A DNA stretch of 57,750 bases from the NCBI RefSeq assembly GCF_010468565.1, contig NZ_WUEG01000017.1:1-57750 (forward strand), in the 5' to 3' direction. The notes below the pieces were generated by a model. It saw only the letters and a program-made list of their open reading frames with translations, was not told where the DNA came from and ran no database searches. Source of the stretch: Allomuricauda sp. TY007. GTDB lineage: Bacteria; Bacteroidota; Bacteroidia; Flavobacteriales; Flavobacteriaceae. Below, piece by piece: positions 45,713-53,785 of the stretch; position 1 is the stretch's first letter; the number at the start of each line of letters is the position of its first letter. The translations under genes and the position numbers were made by a program.

Positions 45713-46921
45713 CTATTTGTTTTTATGTTGATATTGATTTTCTCTTTGTATACTTATGATTGCCATTAGGATTGCGATGAGCGCAAACACCGCGCTCATC
45801 AAAGTAATCGACAATAGACCCGATGATCTGGAAATGAGCATTCCACCAGTGGATGACCCCAATGCTATTCCTACATTAAAAGCGGAAATATTCAAGACCG
45901 AAGCAACATCTTCGGTTCCGGTCAGGTATTTTTCTGAAAGTTGAATCACGTACAATTGCATGCCGGGCACGGTCCCGAATCCTATGAAACCCATCGTTGC
46001 GACCAAAATAAGGGCAGTGGTCCTGTAGGGTAAAAGTGGGTACATCAACCCAAAGGCGATGGATAGTACGGTGAACAAATAAATCAGTGTCCTGGCGGGC
46101 TTCTCATTGGAAAGCTTTCCGCCCATTAGGTTTCCGAGGGCAACGGCTACACCATAGAGCAATAGGATCAGTGTAATCTGGTTTTCGGTGAACCCTGAAA
46201 TTTTGTCCAACAGAGGGGGTAAAAATGTGAACGTTCCGAAGAGTGCGGCAAATGAAAATAACGTCAGCGAGAAACCTAAGAGCATTGACCTGTTTTTCAA
46301 GACCTTGAACTGGTCCCTGAGTCCAATTGGCGCTCCTTTTTCTATGTTTTTGGGCAGCCAGAGTTGGTTGGCCAACAGGCAAAGAAACCCTATGCCTGCA
46401 ATGCCACCAAAGGTAAAACGCCACCCGAATTGTTGACCAATATAAGTGCCGAGCGGAACACCGGTCACCATGGCAACGGTCAGCCCGGTGAACATAATTG
46501 CAATTGCCGTCGCTCTTTTTTCTTTGGGAACCATACTACTGGCAATATTTGCACCAATACCGACAAAAACGCCGTGGGCGACCCCAGATAAAACCCGTGC
46601 AATAAGCAATAGGCTGAAGTTGGATGAAACCGAAGCCAGACCATTGCTGACCACAAAAAGTAATATAATGGTGAGCAGCAATCTTTTACGATCGACCGTA
46701 TTGGTAAAAGCCGCTACAATTGGCCCGCCAATGGCTACACCCATAGCGTAGGAAGTCACTAACCATCCGGTGGAGGCGATACTAATGGAAAACTCCTTGG
46801 CGATGGTCGGCAAGAGACCGATCATCACAACTTCGGTGGTTCCAATGGCAAATACGCTTACGGCCAAAGCCCAAATGGCAATGGGCATTCTAATTTGGCG
46901 GACGGTTAATACGCTGTTGTT
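45713..46921 (-). CDS. MFS transporter, DHA1-type drug/sugar efflux
   Basis: A 402-aa inner-membrane transporter of 12 helices. The first helix ALAVSVFAIGTTEVVMIGLL and the loop RVLSGVAHGVFVGIGANIAS are typical of the DHA1 branch containing AraJ/YdhP-like exporters. I start at ATG 46921 (MKNNSVLTVRQIRMPIAIWA); an upstream start at 46969 would add a cysteine-containing extension unlike the family. It lies downstream of a Crp/Fnr regulator and upstream of an aldo/keto reductase, as expected for a stress-induced export/detoxification operon. Confidence 0.9.
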   Translation of the reverse strand, partial: NNSVLTVRQIRMPIAIWALAVSVFAIGTTEVVMIGLLPTIAKEFSISIASTGWLVTSYAMGVAIGGPIVAAFTNTVDRKRLLLTIILLFVVSNGLASVSSNFSLLLIARVLSGVAHGVFVGIGANIASSMVPKEKRATAIAIMFTGLTVAMVTGVPLGTYIGQQFGWRFTFGGIAGIGFLCLLANQLWLPKNIEKGAPIGLRDQFKVLKNRSMLLGFSLTLFSFAALFGTFTFLPPLLDKISGFTENQITLILLLYGVAVALGNLMGGKLSNEKPARTLIYLFTVLSIAFGLMYPLLPYRTTALILVATMGFIGFGTVPGMQLYVIQLSEKYLTGTEDVASVLNISAFNVGIALGSSTGGMLISRSSGLLSITLMSAVFALIAILMAIISIQRENQYQHKNK

Positions 46922-47000
46922 TTTCATTGGGACAAAGTTCTGTGAAGCATTTTTTGTTCCACAGGACATTTGTCAAAGATTTGATGTGAGGAATGTCACA

Positions 47001-47579
47001 TCATTGGAGCTCGATTTTGGTCAATCGGCTCAATGTTTCCCGTGTGACCCCCAAGTAAGATGCGATCATGGACTTGGGCACACGTTGCATCAAACCAGGG
47101 TATAGGGTAATGAGATTGTGGTATCTGTCGTTGGCATTACTGCTTAAAAAACAGAGGATTCGTTTTTGTAAAGCGATATAGCCATTGGTTGTTTTTTTGA
47201 GGAAAAAAGTCTGCATTTTGGGCAATTCCCTGATCAACTTTTCTTTATTGTCCAAGGTCAGGGCAAGTGTTTCGGTATTTTCAAGACAGTCTACGATCAA
47301 AGTTGCTTTGGTTTTATGGTGAAACGCTTCTGAATCCGTGATCCACCAATTTTCCATGCCAAACTGCAAAATATGTTCTTTGCCGTCATCATCCAGTTTG
47401 GTAACGCGCATCAATCCTTTCAGTACAAAGAAATCAAATGGGGCATAGTCGCCCTCATGTAGAACAATTTGATGTTTTTTGAACGTTTTTTTTGGAAAGT
47501 GTTCCAGTACAAATTCAAATTCATCATCGGTCAACTGTACTATTTCCTCTATTTGTTTTCTTAATGGATGTTTGTTCAT
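47001..47579 (-). CDS. Crp/Fnr-family transcriptional regulator
   Basis: A 192-aa regulator: cyclic-nucleotide-binding-like beta-roll (QIVLHEGDYAPFDFFVLKGL near residues 38-57), dimer helix, and a C-terminal winged helix with PKSMIASYLGVTRETLSRL near 169-187. The FNR-type cysteine cluster is absent, and the classical cAMP-binding RxS arginine cannot be made out clearly. It therefore belongs to the Bacteroidota group without a known ligand. It is first in the unit with the MFS and AKR genes (79-base gap) and is likely their regulator. Confidence 0.88.
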   Translation of the reverse strand: MNKHPLRKQIEEIVQLTDDEFEFVLEHFPKKTFKKHQIVLHEGDYAPFDFFVLKGLMRVTKLDDDGKEHILQFGMENWWITDSEAFHHKTKATLIVDCLENTETLALTLDNKEKLIRELPKMQTFFLKKTTNGYIALQKRILCFLSSNANDRYHNLITLYPGLMQRVPKSMIASYLGVTRETLSRLTKIELQ

Positions 47580-47849
47580 TTATATCATTTGCGTTTTCTT
47601 GCATTGCAAAGGTACCAGACCCATACGTAGCCTGTTCACCTTAGGGTTGATTTTAAATGTATTTAAATATACGAAGTACAGGGAGATTGAGGATGGGTTA
47701 CTTTTTGGTGTTGATGGTTGATTGCCTTTCCGTCTATACTGTGGCATGGTTAATTTTTTGGACCATTGCGCTGTAATTAGAGGGATTTGACTTTTTCCAG
47801 TATTGACCTACGATTCTAATTGAACGGGATTTTACACTTTTATCTACCG

Positions 47850-48890
47850 TTATTGTTCTTTTAAAAAATTCACAATTTCATCTATCAAATCTCTTCTTCC
47901 CCGTTCATCTCTGTCCAAAAAAACATAGTGGGTTCCTTTGATGGTTTTAATCCTTTTTCTCTTGCTGTTTGTTAAATCTTTTTCAATGGCGACAAGATCC
48001 TGGGGTCTTGACCAAAAATCCAAATCAGTTCTCAGGATCAACGTAGGACAGGTTATTGATGATGCATCCCAATATTTTCTGCCATTGGACATATAAAAGG
48101 ATTCTTCCCGATACCCGCCCGGAACCTTCATTGTGGTCTTATCCTCACCAAAACTAACAGCCGTGGCTCGATATGCTTCCATGACCAAGGAATCCCTCCA
48201 ATCTTGTTTGTTCTCAATTGGGATAGTGGAAGTCCACTTCCTGACAAGTCCTTCCTTGTCGGATGCCCTAAAAAATCCGGTTTTATTGAATTTGGTGGAG
48301 TCTGACCCTTGCCAAAAGAAATGCTTCAATTCCCAAGGAGCATTGGTCCCGTACAATGAATTAAGGGAAATGAATCCCGCTAGTTTATCGGAGTTTTCAG
48401 CTGCATAATTTCCTCCCCAATGCCCCCCGGTTGCCCAACCGAACAAGGATACTTTGTCCACCTTGTCCTTTTCTCTGATGAATTCTACGACACTTTCTAT
48501 ATCTTGGGTTGCTTCTTTATAATTTCCGACTACGACGGTACTGTCACTTAAATTGTAAGTGGGCAAGGTGGATTTTTCCCATCCCCGAATGTTCATCAGG
48601 TATACCTTAATACCCTTTTTTGCCAAGTCTTTTGCAAATGAACCGTTGGGAACATCCAAATCAAAGGAAGCGATGGCCCCCGGACCACCTCCATGGATCA
48701 GGATCAAGGGATATTCGCTTATTTGTTCTTGTGCTCCGGTTTGAAACTCCCTAACAAAAATCTGCACGCCATCTGTGCTTTTCACAAAAAAATCATCGAA
48801 TCCAATTTCTTGATGGTCCTGTTGTTTGGTATCCGTTTTGCAGCCTGTGATCAGGTATAGTAAAATTGTTGTAAGCAAGATCTTCTTCAT
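47850..48890 (-). CDS. Alpha/beta hydrolase lipoprotein
   Basis: A 346-aa lipoprotein; the signal ends at LLYLITGC (Cys16). The hydrolase core shows the oxyanion loop LILIHGGGPGAIAS, the nucleophile elbow GWATGG (Ser replaced by Ala), the acid in LRTDLDFWSRP and the His in IKGTHYVFLDRD. The elbow normally reads GxSxG; here Ala sits at the nucleophile position with Thr next to it (GWATGGHW). This may abolish or change catalysis. ATG 48890 is preferred because it starts the lipoprotein signal. It is the last gene of a four-gene minus-strand run. Confidence 0.85.
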   Translation of the reverse strand: MKKILLTTILLYLITGCKTDTKQQDHQEIGFDDFFVKSTDGVQIFVREFQTGAQEQISEYPLILIHGGGPGAIASFDLDVPNGSFAKDLAKKGIKVYLMNIRGWEKSTLPTYNLSDSTVVVGNYKEATQDIESVVEFIREKDKVDKVSLFGWATGGHWGGNYAAENSDKLAGFISLNSLYGTNAPWELKHFFWQGSDSTKFNKTGFFRASDKEGLVRKWTSTIPIENKQDWRDSLVMEAYRATAVSFGEDKTTMKVPGGYREESFYMSNGRKYWDASSITCPTLILRTDLDFWSRPQDLVAIEKDLTNSKRKRIKTIKGTHYVFLDRDERGRRDLIDEIVNFLKEQ

Positions 48891-48925
48891 TGTATTTCCT
48901 TTTTTTACGGTTTTGCTTTTACAGT

Positions 48926-49381
48926 TCAAACTCCAAACTGTCTCAAATGGTGGTCGGTGTGTTTGTAGACCAGTATACCGATCTGCTCTTTGGTCATTTT
49001 CCCAAAAAAACCATGCACAAAATCAGGGTTGCTGTAGTTACCATATTGGTGGATCAATGAGATCCATTTTGCCTTTTCAGCTTCCAGGTCCCCACTTAGT
49101 TCCTTGACCTTGAACTGCTCTGGGGTAGGGATGTTCCTGTCAAAGGGTTTTTCATCCTTGATCGTTCTTTTCAAGGCTATTTTACCGAATATCTTCCCTA
49201 GAAATGCCTGTTTGTACGTGTGGTCTTCCGTGCCAAGGATCCAGCCGTTCCAATAGGTGTTATGCTTGAGCATTTGAAAAACGGTCATTTTGCCCCATTG
49301 GGCTTTCTTGTCCCCATCGATCTTTTCAATGCGCTCGATCAGTTGCTCTCTAACCACGGGATCATGAATGTTCTTCATCAT
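48926..49381 (-). CDS. DUF1569 domain protein (DinB-like fold)
   Basis: A 151-aa cytoplasmic protein that resembles DUF1569: WGKMTVFQMLKHNTYWNGWI near residues 35-54, FDRNIPTPEQFKV near 99-111 and YKHTDHHLRQFGV at the end. The His residues of a DinB-type metal site are suggested by QMLKH and HTDHH. The function is unknown; DinB-like proteins include thiol-dependent transferases. It overlaps the VOC gene upstream by 20 bases, so the two are translated from one transcript. Confidence 0.85.
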   Translation of the reverse strand: MMKNIHDPVVREQLIERIEKIDGDKKAQWGKMTVFQMLKHNTYWNGWILGTEDHTYKQAFLGKIFGKIALKRTIKDEKPFDRNIPTPEQFKVKELSGDLEAEKAKWISLIHQYGNYSNPDFVHGFFGKMTKEQIGILVYKHTDHHLRQFGV

Positions 49382-49799
49382 TGAAATTATTTATGGGTTG
49401 TAGGGAAAAGAAGTTGCCTGAATCGTCTTTGAACAATGCTTCCGTACCATAAAATTCCTTGGTCGGTGGTTTGATGAATTCCACTCCCTTGCCCTTTAGT
49501 TCTTCATATGTGGCGAAAATATCTTTGCAAGTGAAAACCCCGCAGCCAAATATGCCCTTTTTGATCAGATCGATCAAATTTTCCGCTACCTCTTTGGGAA
49601 ACATTTTGCTTACGGTAACTGGAAACAGTACAATTTGCAAATCGGGTTGTTCGGGCGGCGAAACCGTTAACCACCTAGTACCCGGCCCCATTGGAATATC
49701 ATCTACTACCCTGAACCCTAATTTGTTTACATAGAAATCATAAGCACTATCTTGGTCGATAACGTTGACATTGGTAACCGTCATTTTTGTAATCATCAC
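49362..49799 (-). CDS. VOC-family (glyoxalase-like) protein
   Basis: A 145-aa protein of the vicinal oxygen chelate superfamily: two beta-alpha-beta-beta-beta units, with SAYDFYVNKLGFRVVDDIPM at the start and FGCGVFTCKDIFATYEELKG then FKDDSGNFFSLQPI in the second half. Residues that could ligate metal are present in part (Glu near ALFKDD is not certain). It might act in electrophile or antibiotic detoxification. An AraC-type regulator gene lies 40 bases upstream on the same strand. Confidence 0.88.
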   Translation of the reverse strand: MMITKMTVTNVNVIDQDSAYDFYVNKLGFRVVDDIPMGPGTRWLTVSPPEQPDLQIVLFPVTVSKMFPKEVAENLIDLIKKGIFGCGVFTCKDIFATYEELKGKGVEFIKPPTKEFYGTEALFKDDSGNFFSLQPINNFNDEEHS

Positions 49800-49839
49800 T
49801 TTTCTTTGGTGTTAATGTGTTTGCAATTTCAGCAATGGT

Positions 49840-50298
49840 TTATTTGCTTGCTTCTTCAAAATTGCTATTTTCCAACCAGCCGTGTTGATATGCGTAACAA
49901 CTTGGAACAAACGCCAAGGGTTTTTTGTCAATGTTCTTTTTGACCATCTCTTGTTGCTTTGAATAGTTGGATGGTGATTCCCCGGCAATTCTTTTGAAAC
50001 AACCACTAAAAGAGGACAAACTATCAAACCCCACTGAAAAACAGGCTTCGGTAACTGATTTGCCTTCTTTTAAAAACTGTCGGGCTTTTTCAATTCTAAC
50101 GGATTTCAAATATTGATGTGGAGTCTTTCCATACATGGATTTGAAAAGTCTGATAAAATGGAACTTTGAAAAAAAAGCTTCATCTGAAATATCATCAACA
50201 TCTATTTTATGCATAAAGTTCGAGTCAATAAATAGTTTTGCCTGGACTATTCTTCTGTATAAATAGACTTTTGGATACTCTTCTTTTATCATAATCAA
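49840..50298 (-). CDS. AraC-type regulator, DNA-binding domain only
   Basis: A 152-aa protein consisting almost wholly of the AraC/XylS DNA-binding region: VDDISDEAFFSKFHFIRLFK and MYGKTPHQYLKSVRIEKARQ form the first helix-turn-helix, and SVTEACFSVGFDSLSSFSGC then FKRIAGESPSNY the second. There is no N-terminal sensor domain. The C-terminal 35 residues carry a Cys and aromatic residues (SCYAYQHGW). It probably controls the VOC-DUF1569-hydrolase genes that follow. Such short regulators are common in Bacteroidota next to VOC genes. Confidence 0.88.
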   Translation of the reverse strand: MIMIKEEYPKVYLYRRIVQAKLFIDSNFMHKIDVDDISDEAFFSKFHFIRLFKSMYGKTPHQYLKSVRIEKARQFLKEGKSVTEACFSVGFDSLSSFSGCFKRIAGESPSNYSKQQEMVKKNIDKKPLAFVPSCYAYQHGWLENSNFEEASK

Positions 50299-50429
50299 TG
50301 GATGTTATGTTCCTAAAACTATAAATTTTTTGTCCCATAACTTGTTAATTTAATAATACTTAACAACTTGAAACAGCTAAAGGAACTGTTAAATCAGTAA
50401 TGATATGGACCTATTGGGTTTCTTGTACA

Positions 50430-51077
50430 TCATTCCAATTCGGCCAATTGTGCCATCAGTTTTTCCGACCAATCGTTCAATTTTGTTTTTCGCTCGTCGG
50501 GTGTGAGCCGGTCCACGGAATAGATAATGTGCGGGTCAAGAACGGTGAACGCTAAAAATTCGAGTATCCCACGATGTATCGGGAACAGGATTGAATTCAT
50601 GTCACCGTATTTTTCCGGTATGTAGTATTTTTTTGGTCCACCCGTTGTTACCGATAGCATGGCCTTTTTACCGACAGAGAATCCGTTGTCATAGATTTTA
50701 CCATTGTCGTAGAATTTGCCCATAGCGAAAACTTTATCGACCCAACCCTTCAAAATTGCGGGTACGGAGAACCAGTACAATGGGAATTGCCATATCATGA
50801 TATCGCACCATTCCACCTTTTCCTGCTCTGATAAAACATCAATGGAAAAGGTGTTTTGCTCAACGGCATGTAGTTCTTCATATTGCTGCTTGAAGAATGT
50901 TCCATTTTTCAAGCGTGTAAAATTTCTTTCATCACTTACGGGTTGGAAATTATCCCTGTAGAGATCGGATGTTTTTACCTCATGTCCGTTCTTTTTTAAA
51001 GTATCGATTGCAGTGTCGTACAATGCCGAATTAAAACTTTTTGTTTCAGGATGTGCTAGGATAATCAGGATTTTCAT
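50430..51077 (-). CDS. NAD(P)H-dependent oxidoreductase, flavodoxin-like fold
   Basis: A 215-aa FMN- or FAD-binding quinone reductase of the NQO/MdaB/KefF-type superfamily. The start KILIILAHPETKSFNSALYD holds the phosphate loop. DIMIWQFPLYWFSVPAILKG, WVDKVFAMGKFYDNG and KKAMLSVTTGGPKKYY are the flavin-site blocks. It would reduce quinones or electrophiles by two electrons. The gene is divergent from an HxlR-family gene 91 bases away, with a palindromic operator candidate between them, so it is probably the regulator's target. Confidence 0.92.
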   Translation of the reverse strand: MKILIILAHPETKSFNSALYDTAIDTLKKNGHEVKTSDLYRDNFQPVSDERNFTRLKNGTFFKQQYEELHAVEQNTFSIDVLSEQEKVEWCDIMIWQFPLYWFSVPAILKGWVDKVFAMGKFYDNGKIYDNGFSVGKKAMLSVTTGGPKKYYIPEKYGDMNSILFPIHRGILEFLAFTVLDPHIIYSVDRLTPDERKTKLNDWSEKLMAQLAELE

Positions 51078-51093
51078 AGGTACTATAATTATT

Positions 51094-51128
51094 TTAGTTT
51101 CAAAACTAACTTTAGTTGGTTATGTTTG
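51094..51128 (+). promoter_or_regulatory. HxlR operator candidate overlapping the regulator promoter
   Basis: Between the divergent genes the half-sites TTAGTT (51094-51099), AACTAA (51104-51109) and TTAGTT (51112-51117) alternate, forming a perfect 16-base palindrome and a second overlapping one. A perfect -7 TATGTTTG follows at 51121-51128, and the -33 position (51098-51100, TTT) lies inside the first half-site. A dimer bound here would block the regulator's own promoter and sit close to the oxidoreductase start. Confidence 0.6.
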
Positions 51129-51168
51129 CAATAACTATCGAAATGGATAGGTTTAAAAAAATGGAAAA

Positions 51169-51558
51169 ATGAACACAGAATGTATCGGTGATTGTGTGAA
51201 ATTGAACGGGAAGGTATACCCCTGTACCATTAGCCTTACGTTGGATCTGGTGGGCGGAAAATGGAAAGCCGTCATACTTTACCATTTAAGGGACAAACCG
51301 AAAAGATATAATGAACTCCACAAGGAAATGCCCACTGTTACAGAAATGACCTTGAGTCTACAGCTAAAAAAACTGGAGAAGGATGGCTTGGTAAAAAGGA
51401 AGGTTTATGGAAAAAAGCCACCCATAAAGGTTGTTTATAGTTTAACCGATCTGGGGAAAAGCTTTGTTCCGGTTTTGGAAGCGATCACAGAATGGGGAAA
51501 CCAGGTAGTCAGCGAAAACGGGGAATTTTTGTACAATTCCCTAGGCCCATCCCAATAA
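51169..51558 (+). CDS. HxlR-family transcriptional regulator (redox-sensing type)
   Basis: A 129-aa winged-helix regulator: LDLVGGKWKAVILYHLRDKP, KRYNELHKEMPTVTEMTLSL, QLKKLEKDGLVKRKVYG and KVVYSLTDLG give the HxlR core. Three Cys residues are near the N-terminus (CIGDC and YPC). In YodB/QorR-like HxlR members such an N-terminal Cys senses quinones and diamide. It is divergent from the flavodoxin-fold reductase gene, the arrangement in which these regulators repress quinone reductases. Self-regulation is likely given the palindromes at the shared promoter. Confidence 0.9.
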   Translation: MNTECIGDCVKLNGKVYPCTISLTLDLVGGKWKAVILYHLRDKPKRYNELHKEMPTVTEMTLSLQLKKLEKDGLVKRKVYGKKPPIKVVYSLTDLGKSFVPVLEAITEWGNQVVSENGEFLYNSLGPSQ

Positions 51559-51626
51559 AAGTGACGCCATATAGCTACTTTTCAAACAGTTTGGTTTTAG
51601 GGGTAGCTTAACTAAGTATGTAATTT

Positions 51627-51983
51627 TTATTCGAGTTTTTTATGTTTTCTTCCCCACTTTTCAAGTTCCCGTATAATTGACCTTAGTTCATATCCAATTG
51701 TAGTTAGTTCGTATTCCACACGGGGCGGGACTTCTGCATAGACTGTTCTCTTTACAATTTTATTTTGCTCTAATTTCCTAAGTTGTAAGGTAAGCATTCG
51801 TTCAGTTATGTTTGGTAACCGTTTTTTTAATTCTCCGAACCTATGTTTTCCGTTTATCAAATAACAACATATCGATAAAGCCCATTGACCTCCTATGATA
51901 TTTGAAGCATATACCTCCAAACATTCCTGTTCCAGTATTTTTTTGTTTTCGAAATGTGTTGATGTTTCTTTTATTTTGGTCAT
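51627..51983 (-). CDS. HxlR-family transcriptional regulator, second module
   Basis: A 118-aa winged-helix regulator (ASNIIGGQWALSICCYLING, KHRFGELKKRLPNITERMLT, LQLRKLEQNKIVKRTVYAEV, VEYELTTIG). It has one N-terminal-side Cys (QECLEVY) plus a CC pair in the first helix. It differs clearly from the regulator at 51169 and is divergent from another reductase gene 96 bases away, so regulator and target form their own unit. The two HxlR genes are convergent, separated by about 68 bases. Confidence 0.9.
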   Translation of the reverse strand: MTKIKETSTHFENKKILEQECLEVYASNIIGGQWALSICCYLINGKHRFGELKKRLPNITERMLTLQLRKLEQNKIVKRTVYAEVPPRVEYELTTIGYELRSIIRELEKWGRKHKKLE

Positions 51984-52006
51984 TACTTACATTTTTTATA
52001 GTACCC

Positions 52007-52054
52007 TACAATTGGTTGTAAACGTGTAAAATTACTGTTTGCAAACTATTTTTG
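52007..52054 (+). promoter_or_regulatory. Operator and promoter candidates of the second HxlR module
   Basis: TACAATTGGTTGTA (52007-52020) and the perfect palindrome GTTTGCAAAC (52037-52046) precede a perfect -7 TATTTTTG (52047-52054). That element is 25 bases before the reductase ATG. The -33 element is weak. The palindrome abuts the -7, a position suited to repression. Confidence 0.5.
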
Positions 52055-52079
52055 GTTTTCAAATTTAGTTTGATAAAAC

Positions 52080-52610
52080 ATGAAGACATTGATAATTGTT
52101 GCGCATCCAAATATAAAAGATTCAAAAGTCAACAAGAGATGGATTGAAGAGTTGCAGAAATATCCTGAGACTTTTTATGTCCATCAATTGCACGAGGTCT
52201 ATCCCAACGAAGAAATCGATGTTCCGGCAGAGCAAGAACTGATAGAAAAGTATGATAAAATTGTATTTCAGTTTCCTTACTACTGGTTCAATTGTCCTCC
52301 GTTCCTTAAAAAATGGTTCGATGAAGTGCTCACCTATGGTTGGGCTTATGGCAGCAAGAGTGGTTATAAGGTTGGGGGGAAGAAAATCGCCTTGGCGGTT
52401 TCGGCTGGAATTGATGAAAATGAATATCACCCAACGGGAAAATACAAATACACTTTGGAAGAATTGCTTCGTCCTTTTGAGTTGACCTTTGAATATATAA
52501 AAGCCGATTACCGTCCATTTTTCGCGTATTATGGAATCGAGCTAAATTCATCAAAGGAATGGATCGAGAAAAGTGTTCCAAAATATCTTGACTTTTTAAA
52601 TTCTTTTTAA
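52080..52610 (+). CDS. NAD(P)H-dependent oxidoreductase, flavodoxin-like fold, second module
   Basis: A 176-aa flavoprotein of the NQO/KefF/MdaB-type superfamily: LIIVAHPNIKDSKVNKRWIE at the start, KIVFQFPYYWFNCPPFLKKW, and VLTYGWAYGSKSGYKVGGKK as the flavin-binding blocks. It is shorter than the paralogue at 50430 and belongs to another subgroup (KefF/YwrO-like). It should carry out two-electron reduction of quinones or electrophiles. It is divergent from its HxlR gene. Confidence 0.92.
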   Translation: MKTLIIVAHPNIKDSKVNKRWIEELQKYPETFYVHQLHEVYPNEEIDVPAEQELIEKYDKIVFQFPYYWFNCPPFLKKWFDEVLTYGWAYGSKSGYKVGGKKIALAVSAGIDENEYHPTGKYKYTLEELLRPFELTFEYIKADYRPFFAYYGIELNSSKEWIEKSVPKYLDFLNSF

Positions 52611-52945
52611 AATTTTATGTCGATTGGTTTGGTCAGTATGACGCATAACAGTCTCTTTTATTTTGAATTCATAGCACGGTCCAGATACCCGACCTGTATC
52701 TTTTGAACACTGTACTTTTTTGAAGTAACATCTGCTAAGTCATCTTATGCCTGCCAAAAATTGTCTATGTAGGAACACGAAATTTTAGGAGCCATTTCTT
52801 GTCCATTCAGAATTTATAGCATCCCGAAAATTAAGAGTTACATGAACACTTTTCGTCCTATTGTGGCAAAAGGGTGGCATAATGGGTATTGGAGGTTTGG
52901 GAAAATTTGTCCCATTGCGCTTGCAAACTTTTAACGGGTCGTTTT
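52611..52945. other. Intergenic stretch without a recognizable gene
   Basis: About 335 bases with no protein-like frame on either strand and no strong hairpin. It lies between the second reductase gene and the FGE pseudogene. Confidence 0.45.
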
Positions 52946-53190
52946 TCATTTATTTTTTACGATTCTAAAGCCTAAATCATCTATTTTGAACAAAAGGGGG
53001 ATGGCTTCTTCTCCGTGTTGTGGGCATGACACTCCGTTCTTGGTCGAACCAACCGCGGCCACGCAAAACACGGTATATCCCATAGTCGGTTTCGTCATAG
53101 AGGTCTGAACACCATTCCCATACATTGCCCAACATATCATAAAGCCCCATGGGTTGGGTTCCTTTTGTACGACTTCCTGGGGCTGACCAT
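52946..53190 (-). pseudogene. Formylglycine-generating-enzyme (SUMF1)-like remnant
   Basis: The minus strand preserves the C-terminal FGE block: KGTQPMGLYDMLGNVWEWCS, DLYDETDYGIYRVLRGRGWF and MPTTRRRSHPPF. The frame then shifts near 52990-53000, and the last residues KIDDLGFRIVKNK are read in another frame to a TGA at 52946. Upstream of about 53190 the similarity ends. The family is normally 250-350 residues, so two thirds are missing. An FGE-like protein would be a partner of sulfatases, none of which is in the window. Confidence 0.8.
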
Positions 53191-53230
53191 TGGAATTTAA
53201 TCAACAAAGAGAAAACTAGGGCTTGGCCTG

Positions 53231-53785
53231 TCAATTGCTCTTAATATGGTCAAGAACGAAATCCGCTCTTTCCTCCACAGATGCCTTGGGAACCTCAATG
53301 AGATTATATTGGTACCCGCGATAGGTCTGTATCATTTTGTTATAGGTGAACACAGCTTCGTTCCAATCCTGCTTTCGCTGTGCATCCGTTTGGTAGATGT
53401 CCTTCCATGGGGGCAGGATGAAAACCTTGCCGTTGTATCTGTTGGTTTCTGCGAATGTTTTCATTTCCTGATCAATGGGAATGCCTTCCAGTGCTGCATA
53501 GCACAAAGCATCTAAAAAGCCCCGGTCGAAGAATATTGGAATATTGCCCTTGAAACCTTCGACAATCCCTTCAAAGCTTTCAATGGAACGCTGAAACATC
53601 AGTTCCATGTAAAGCTTTTTGTTCTTCCAAGGAAGGGCCTCACCATCTAGGTTCTGCTGTTCTTTAATCAATTCGCGGGCTATTTCGGGCACAACGATCA
53701 CGCCCCTATTTTTTAGTTCCTGTAAAAGGGTTGTTTTGCCCACTCCCGGGCCGCCTGTAATGACGTAAAATGGAAAATTATTCAA
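53231..53785 (-). CDS. AAA-type P-loop NTPase, small stand-alone protein
   Basis: A 184-aa cytoplasmic protein: Walker A GGPGVGKTT (near residues 11-19), VPEIARELIKEQQN near 36-49, FFDRGFLDALCYAAL (Walker-B-like) near 86-100, and ILPPWKDIYQTDAQRKQDWN near 127-146. This resembles the AAA_28/Ttd14-like family, probably a small-molecule or nucleotide kinase-like enzyme. Its product is unknown. It lies 40 bases upstream of the FGE remnant on the same strand and is the last intact gene before a 570-base gap. Confidence 0.88.
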   Translation of the reverse strand: MNNFPFYVITGGPGVGKTTLLQELKNRGVIVVPEIARELIKEQQNLDGEALPWKNKKLYMELMFQRSIESFEGIVEGFKGNIPIFFDRGFLDALCYAALEGIPIDQEMKTFAETNRYNGKVFILPPWKDIYQTDAQRKQDWNEAVFTYNKMIQTYRGYQYNLIEVPKASVEERADFVLDHIKSN

